Assembly: GCA_016928395.1 (NCBI GenBank)
Contig: JAFGKV010000315.1
Span: 1-10,740, forward strand
Source of the DNA: Candidatus Fermentibacterota bacterium
GTDB lineage: Bacteria > JAFGKV01
Direction of reading: 5' to 3'
Length of the DNA: 10,740 nt
Shown here: positions 7,805 to 10,740 of the stretch, piece by piece
How the letters are laid out: each line of letters begins with the position of its first letter
Position numbering within the stretch: the first letter of the stretch is position 1
Notes under the pieces: model-generated
The model's database searches: none
What the model saw: the letters and a program-made list of their open reading frames with translations, nothing else
Told to the model about the DNA's origin: nothing
Program-made: the position numbers and the translations under genes

Positions 7805-7824
7805 CTATTCTAAAATTAGAATAG
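7805..7824. promoter_or_regulatory. AT-rich 9+9 bp palindrome, candidate operator
   Basis: CTATTCTAA and TTAGAATAG form a perfect inverted repeat separated by AA. It stands out in GC-rich surroundings and lies about 130 bases upstream of the predicted DUF2089 operon start. Its short spacer and dimer-sized half-sites suit a dimeric transcription factor better than an RNA hairpin. With no second copy seen in the window, the binding protein cannot be named. Bases 7825-7903, between it and the hairpin, show nothing further. Confidence 0.45.
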
Positions 7825-7903
7825 CTCGGACAAGACCGGAGTCAGCCCGGGCGAGGTGAGAATCGGCAGTCTCGCCTGAACCTGGCGGCATCCGTACACG
7901 CAA

Positions 7904-7935
7904 CCGGGGCAGAATCCCACTGGATCCTGCCCCGG
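7904..7935 (-). terminator. Strong hairpin after the sigma operon
   Basis: CCGGGGCAG (7904-7912) pairs with CTGCCCCGG (7927-7935). One A-C mismatch follows, then ATCC/GGAT extends the stem to a CACT loop. It begins 20 bases beyond the stop of the TM2-like gene, on the downstream side for minus-strand transcription, so termination of the sigma operon is the natural role. The minus-strand bases after it (TTGCGTG) are not a real T-run, so it may instead stabilise the 3' end. Confidence 0.6.
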
Positions 7936-7954
7936 GAGGCAAATGCCCGATACG

Positions 7955-8521
7955 CTAGACGATCGAGCCGCTGTGGCGCGCTTTGATGGATTTGACGACC
8001 AGATAGACACCCAACGCGATGGGCGCCACGGGCCACCACTCCTCGAGCCAGACCAGCGACACGTCGAACTTGAGATTCAGCAGCAAGAGGAGCCCGACGA
8101 TGATGAGTACGACGCCCCCGAAGAGCGAACCGCCGGTCTCCGGCAGCTTGATCGGTGCTCCGATATCCAGCTCTTCGCCCCGCTCCATCGCGCGGTTGAG
8201 CATCTTTGCCAGGCGGTGGGCATCTATCATGTTGTAAATCCAGAAAAACGAGAGCGAAAACCCGAAGAGCGCCTCAAGGCTGCCCACGCCCGCATTGAGA
8301 ATGGTGATCAGGAGTGCCACGATTCCCATGTAGGCAAAACCGTGGCGATAGAAGCCGAGATACACCTGGCCCATGCCGGGCATGAGAGACAGAAGCGCCG
8401 CAAGGCCGGGAGATTTCCTGACCACCTCGCGAACCGGGCGCCGCGGGGGCAGGGGATCCGCCCCGGGAGCCTGAGCCTTGGGGGGAAGCGGGTAGTCCTG
8501 AGTCGTGTCATTGGTGTTCAT
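7955..8521 (-). CDS. TM2-like/LiaF-like multipass membrane protein
   Basis: A 188-residue membrane protein and last gene of the sigma operon. A proline-rich cytoplasmic N-terminus (1-36) leads to a TM2-like unit (37-100) with SPGLAALLSLMPGMGQVYLG and two membrane segments. A charged linker (101-127) follows, then a C-terminal pair of membrane segments (131-149 and 162-178) flanking a WLEEWWP motif. That C-terminal pair resembles the DUF5668/LiaF-type membrane unit (GGVVLIIVGLLLLL then WWPVAPIALGVYLV). AAGGAGG lies six bases before the ATG. The gene starts 18 bp after the anti-sigma stop, so it is almost certainly cotranscribed. LiaF-type proteins act in envelope-stress sensing in Firmicutes, and a similar role here is inference. 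Domain calls are from motif and topology. Confidence 0.78.
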   Translation of the reverse strand: MNTNDTTQDYPLPPKAQAPGADPLPPRRPVREVVRKSPGLAALLSLMPGMGQVYLGFYRHGFAYMGIVALLITILNAGVGSLEALFGFSLSFFWIYNMIDAHRLAKMLNRAMERGEELDIGAPIKLPETGGSLFGGVVLIIVGLLLLLNLKFDVSLVWLEEWWPVAPIALGVYLVVKSIKARHSGSIV

Positions 8522-8539
8522 TGCATCCTCCTTCTTGGA

Positions 8540-9526
8540 TTACGCAAGGGGTGTGATAGCAGGTCGATTCGATGGGATGGTACGGGCGTGATCGGCGACC
8601 TCGTCCGCTCCCGTACTGCGGACAGGGACGCCTCCATATCGAATCGCCTTCCAGAAAGACGCTATAGCGTTTCGCATGCCGCGGGCGTGGGCGCTGGCGG
8701 CGAGAAAATCGCCGTGGCGTACCGCCCCCACGAAACGCCCCGCGCCGCCCCAGAGGGAGCCGGCAGCCGTGGCCGTCACGTGGTACCGTAGCGACACCTT
8801 GTCAATCGTGAATTTCACAGGTTCTAGTATGCGCACCGCTGAAGCCGACCAGGCGGCGTCGGCATACTCGGCGATCTGTGCAGATGCCGCCTCCGCATAG
8901 GAGGCAGCCTGTCCCAGGCGAAGACCTGCGGTGCTCAGGAGAGCCTCGACGCCTCGGATCGGCGCCAGCGGGGATACCCCGACAACCACCAGCAGGGCCG
9001 CGCCCACATAGGCGGCCTGCAGCTCGAACAAGGGAACGGAGGTGAAGTGTTCCCACCACTCGCCCACACGGACCCACCACGCCTGCCTCCCCCGCGCTCG
9101 GGATGTCGCCTGAATCACGTCCGCGGCAAATGCGCGGTCTGGCATTGCCTCCGCCATGGCGGGCAGCAGAGGTACTATCCAGTTCAGGACGGCCTCCAAG
9201 GCGCGGCAGGAAGGGCAATGCTCAAGATGTCGGCGTACCATGGCATGGTGTTCCATGTCAAGATGTGCAACCTCACGGGACGCCAGCGTGCGTTCGACCA
9301 CGCCACAGGCAGGGCCGCTGGTGCGGGCCAGCACCGCCTCGGTCAGATCGGGCAAGGCCTCCGCGGGAGACTCGCCGTCACGCAGCGCCGCCAGCAGCGG
9401 AGCGCACTTCGTGCATGCATCGGCATGCCGCTGGAAGGCACGCTTCGATTCCGGCGCCAGTCGACCATCGAGATAGTCCGCCAACATGTCCAGCCAGACG
9501 CGGCAGCTCATCGTGTCGCGAGTCAT
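8540..9526 (-). CDS. Membrane anti-sigma factor with two ZAS-like zinc motifs
   Basis: A 328-residue protein that should bind and inactivate the ECF sigma factor encoded just upstream. Two zinc-binding anti-sigma motifs are visible: H34-x3-C38-x2-C41 after LADYLDGRL, and H100-x3-C104-x2-C107 after a His-rich helix (H89, H93, H94). A single membrane segment lies at about 171-187. It leaves an N-terminal cytoplasmic sigma-binding half and a C-terminal 140-residue outer part (an alanine-rich helix around 205-235, then a mixed region with no recognised domain) that could be the sensor. The ATG at 9526 is 7 bp after the sigma stop, and its ribosome binding site AGGAG overlaps the sigma gene's last codons, suggesting coupled translation. 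An internal ATG (residue 6) is an alternative start. Most ZAS anti-sigma factors have one such motif, so the second is notable. Confidence 0.87.
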   Translation of the reverse strand: MTRDTMSCRVWLDMLADYLDGRLAPESKRAFQRHADACTKCAPLLAALRDGESPAEALPDLTEAVLARTSGPACGVVERTLASREVAHLDMEHHAMVRRHLEHCPSCRALEAVLNWIVPLLPAMAEAMPDRAFAADVIQATSRARGRQAWWVRVGEWWEHFTSVPLFELQAAYVGAALLVVVGVSPLAPIRGVEALLSTAGLRLGQAASYAEAASAQIAEYADAAWSASAVRILEPVKFTIDKVSLRYHVTATAAGSLWGGAGRFVGAVRHGDFLAASAHARGMRNAIASFWKAIRYGGVPVRSTGADEVADHARTIPSNRPAITPLA

Positions 9527-9533
9527 GACGCCG

Positions 9534-10100
9534 CTACTCCTGCAACTCTGGGCCGCCGCCCAGGGTGACGACGGCTTTCGCCAGTTCGATCCGGGCCCTG
9601 TTTGCCCGGGACTTTACTGTTCCCAGGGGCACGCGGAGCATGGAGGCGATTTCCTCTTGCGGCATCCCCTGCATTTCCTTCAATACGATGATCTCCCGGT
9701 TGATGGCGCTCAGCATCCGTAACGCGCGATAGATGAGCCGCTTGCGGGCGTTCAGCATGGCGCTCTGTTCGGGATCGGGCCCGTCGGCCGCGAGATGGAT
9801 ATCTTCATCGACGGGCACGTCGTGCGCTGGCGGCCGGGCCTTGACCCGCCGCAGGTGATCCACACATACCCCGCGCGTAATCCGAACCATCCACGGCAGG
9901 AACCGCTCGGGGTCTCGGCAGGTATGCAGTTTTCGGTAGATTCGCACGAACACCTCTTGCGCAAGATCCCGCGCTTCCTCAGTAGTGCCGACATAGCCGT
10001 AGGCGATACCGTAGATGCGGCCCTGATACGCACGCACCAACGTTTCCCAGGCCAGCTCGTCGCCGGTTCGGCATCGCTGAAGCAGTTCGGGTAGATCCAT
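9534..10100 (-). CDS. ECF (sigma-70 family) RNA polymerase sigma factor
   Basis: A 188-residue extracytoplasmic-function sigma factor that directs RNA polymerase to a stress regulon. Region 2 spans about 6-86, with DLAQEVFVRIYRKL (45-58) and the DNA-reading helix FLPWMVRITRGVCVDHLRR. A short acidic linker rich in D and P (92-112) leads to region 4 (about 120-175), with the HTH MPQEEIASMLRVPLGTVKSR. The length and two-domain layout are standard for the family. The start at 10100 (MDLPELLQRCRTGDELAW) fits the family best. An upstream in-frame ATG at 10139 would add 13 unlike residues and cannot be fully excluded. It is the first gene of the operon, followed by its anti-sigma factor, the usual arrangement. 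The subgroup cannot be assigned by eye. Confidence 0.95.
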   Translation of the reverse strand: MDLPELLQRCRTGDELAWETLVRAYQGRIYGIAYGYVGTTEEARDLAQEVFVRIYRKLHTCRDPERFLPWMVRITRGVCVDHLRRVKARPPAHDVPVDEDIHLAADGPDPEQSAMLNARKRLIYRALRMLSAINREIIVLKEMQGMPQEEIASMLRVPLGTVKSRANRARIELAKAVVTLGGGPELQE

Positions 10101-10164
10101 GGTTCGTCTCGCCTCGTGTGGACAGGATGTCCCGTTCATGGACTTCGTGGTCTCTGTACTCTAA

Positions 10165-10189
10165 GACGCAGGCATCTTTGAGTTGGTTC
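10165..10189 (-). promoter_or_regulatory. Candidate ECF-type autoregulatory promoter of the sigma operon
   Basis: On the minus strand, GAAC (10186-10189) is followed after exactly 17 bases by CGTC (10165-10168). This GAAC/CGTC pair at 16-17 spacing is the classic shape of ECF-dependent promoters, and such promoters commonly precede their own sigma gene. Transcription would start near 10158, leaving a leader of about 57 bases to the preferred ATG. Confidence 0.5.
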
Positions 10190-10207
10190 GGTGCGCAGGA
10201 CTGCCGG

Positions 10208-10236
10208 AGTATGGAGATCATTTGTAGCATCGGCAA
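10208..10236 (-). promoter_or_regulatory. Possible housekeeping promoter upstream of the sigma operon
   Basis: TTGCCG (10231-10236) and CATACT (10208-10213) on the minus strand are 17 bases apart. The match to consensus is moderate, so this may be a basal promoter feeding the autoregulated operon, or chance. Confidence 0.25.
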
Positions 10237-10429
10237 GGGGGTTGCTGGGCGGAGGTGGTTAACGCGAGGCATCACACGCCGCAGAGCCATGTGGCCTCGG
10301 TGGGAAAGGCTTCTGTGGAGGGCGTGAATGCACGACATGAGTCATCAGTGGGGCCTCTGGATGCGAGAGCACCCAGGTTTTTCGAGGTTGAGAGTACGGC
10401 GGCAGCAGCGCCGGCTGCGCGGGCGGGCA
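10237..10429. other. Non-coding stretch with no recognisable feature
   Basis: No gene, RNA or clear repeat can be supported here. Short open frames on either strand lack ribosome binding sites and family resemblance. Confidence 0.5.
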
Positions 10430-10523
10430 CAGAGTCTCGCCCCTACGGAGACGACGTCAATCCACCGTGTAGGGGCAAAGCTCTGACTCCGCCCGTCGTA
10501 GGGGCGACCGCCCATGGTCGCCC
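10430..10523. repeat. Inverted-repeat cluster built on GTAGGGGC and GGGCGACC
   Basis: GCCCCTAC (10439-10446) pairs with GTAGGGGC (10469-10476), and an outer CAGAG (10430-10434) can pair with CTCTG (10481-10485). Immediately downstream, GGGCGACC (10502-10509) pairs with GGTCGCCC (10516-10523) across GCCCAT, and GTAGGGGC recurs at its left edge. These look like tandem short palindromic intergenic elements; no transposase is present. Confidence 0.5.
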
Positions 10524-10548
10524 GCGGGGCCGGGGTGGGGTTCGCTCT

Positions 10549-10632
10549 CGCAATCGCTATCGGTATCGAGAGACGCGCTTCCGTGAACGAGTAAGTGAAC
10601 GAATACGAGTACGGGCTCTGCATGTACTCTCA
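10549..10632. repeat. Dispersed repeat, right copy
   Basis: CGCAATCGCTATCG (10549-10562), then GTGAACGA and TACGAGTACG words, then ATGTACTCTCA (10622-10632). This is the same order and orientation as the left copy at 11-81, with a slightly longer middle. The order of shared words makes chance unlikely. Confidence 0.6.
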
Positions 10633-10703
10633 CACGAGTGGGGGCCCCGGGCCCGCCCGGACGATACATCTTGTAACTTCCGGTGCCGTGGCGTGGAGCT
10701 ACA

Positions 10704-10738
10704 GGTTAGGGTTCAGGGTTCAGGGTTCGGGGTTCAGG
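10704..10738. repeat. GTTCAGG heptamer tandem repeat
   Basis: Five consecutive seven-base units read GTTAGG(G), GTTCAGG, GTTCAGG, GTTCGGG, GTTCAGG and run toward the right edge of the window, so the array may continue outside. Its role is unknown. Bases 10633-10703 between this array and the dispersed repeat show no gene. Confidence 0.65.
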
Positions 10739-10740
10739 CG

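Noticed and set aside
7629-7805. N-terminal extension of the DUF2089 protein
   Set aside because: It translates the AT-rich promoter region; the ATG at 7628 has a strong ribosome binding site and starts just before the zinc ribbon.
7943-8791. Plus-strand open frame of 282 residues
   Set aside because: It is antisense to the TM2-like gene and the anti-sigma gene, both with clear family features and ribosome binding sites. Its translation is charged and low in recognisable motifs.
10345-10623. Minus-strand open frame giving a YSYSFTYSF-type peptide
   Set aside because: The peptide comes from the periodic GAGTACGA-type repeat and inverted repeats, not from a gene.
10430-10740. Possible CRISPR array or insertion sequence in the repeat-rich right end
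   Set aside because: The repeats are not regularly spaced with unique spacers, and no cas gene, transposase or target-site duplication is seen.

Overview
This is a GC-rich bacterial window with seven or eight protein genes in three blocks, bounded on both sides by repeat-rich non-coding DNA. No rRNA, tRNA, CRISPR array, transposase or phage gene is visible. A large gingipain-type (C25) peptidase ends in a PNPF-type C-terminal sorting tail. Together with the GC-rich codon use and the DUF2089/SHOCT-like genes, this points to a diderm lineage in or near the FCB group (candidate phyla such as Eisenbacteria, Krumholzibacteriota or Latescibacterota). That placement is an inference, because no phylogenetic marker gene is present.

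Layout. Bases 1-273 are non-coding and carry short dispersed repeats and a hairpin element. Two plus-strand genes follow. The first is a multipass GT-C-like membrane protein (274-1842). The second is a 1488-residue secreted C25 peptidase (1974-6440) with a signal peptide, propeptide, catalytic domain, several beta-sandwich modules and a sorting tail. A GC-rich hairpin at 6569-6594 separates this block from the minus-strand genes that converge on it.

The rest of the coding DNA is on the minus strand and reads right to left. Operon A (10100 down to 7955) encodes an ECF sigma factor, a membrane anti-sigma factor with two zinc-binding ZAS-like motifs, and a TM2/LiaF-like membrane protein. It has a good candidate ECF-type promoter of its own and a strong hairpin just after its last gene. 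Operon B (7628 down to 6613) encodes a DUF2089-type zinc-ribbon/HTH protein, an 84-residue membrane protein (ATGA overlap) and a 126-residue SHOCT-like protein. Its 326-bp leader is a strikingly AT-rich island with a candidate sigma-70-like promoter, four copies of a GAAAAC...GATTC box and a 9+9 bp palindrome.

How the genes may work together. Operon A looks like a cell-envelope stress regulon controller with an autoregulated sigma factor. Operon B looks like a small regulatory module whose three proteins share parts: a SHOCT-like helix pair occurs in the first and third, and a beta-hairpin motif ending in V-D-x-x-D-G occurs in the second and third. I regard operon B and its multi-box leader as the best candidate for an undescribed system. 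Its side-by-side arrangement with the sigma operon and a TM2/LiaF-like protein suggests an envelope-sensing role, but this is inference.

Bases 10140-10740 hold no convincing gene. They contain the sigma promoter, inverted repeats built on GTAGGGGC and GGGCGACC, a second copy of the dispersed repeat seen at the left edge, and a GTTCAGG heptamer tandem array that runs toward the window edge.
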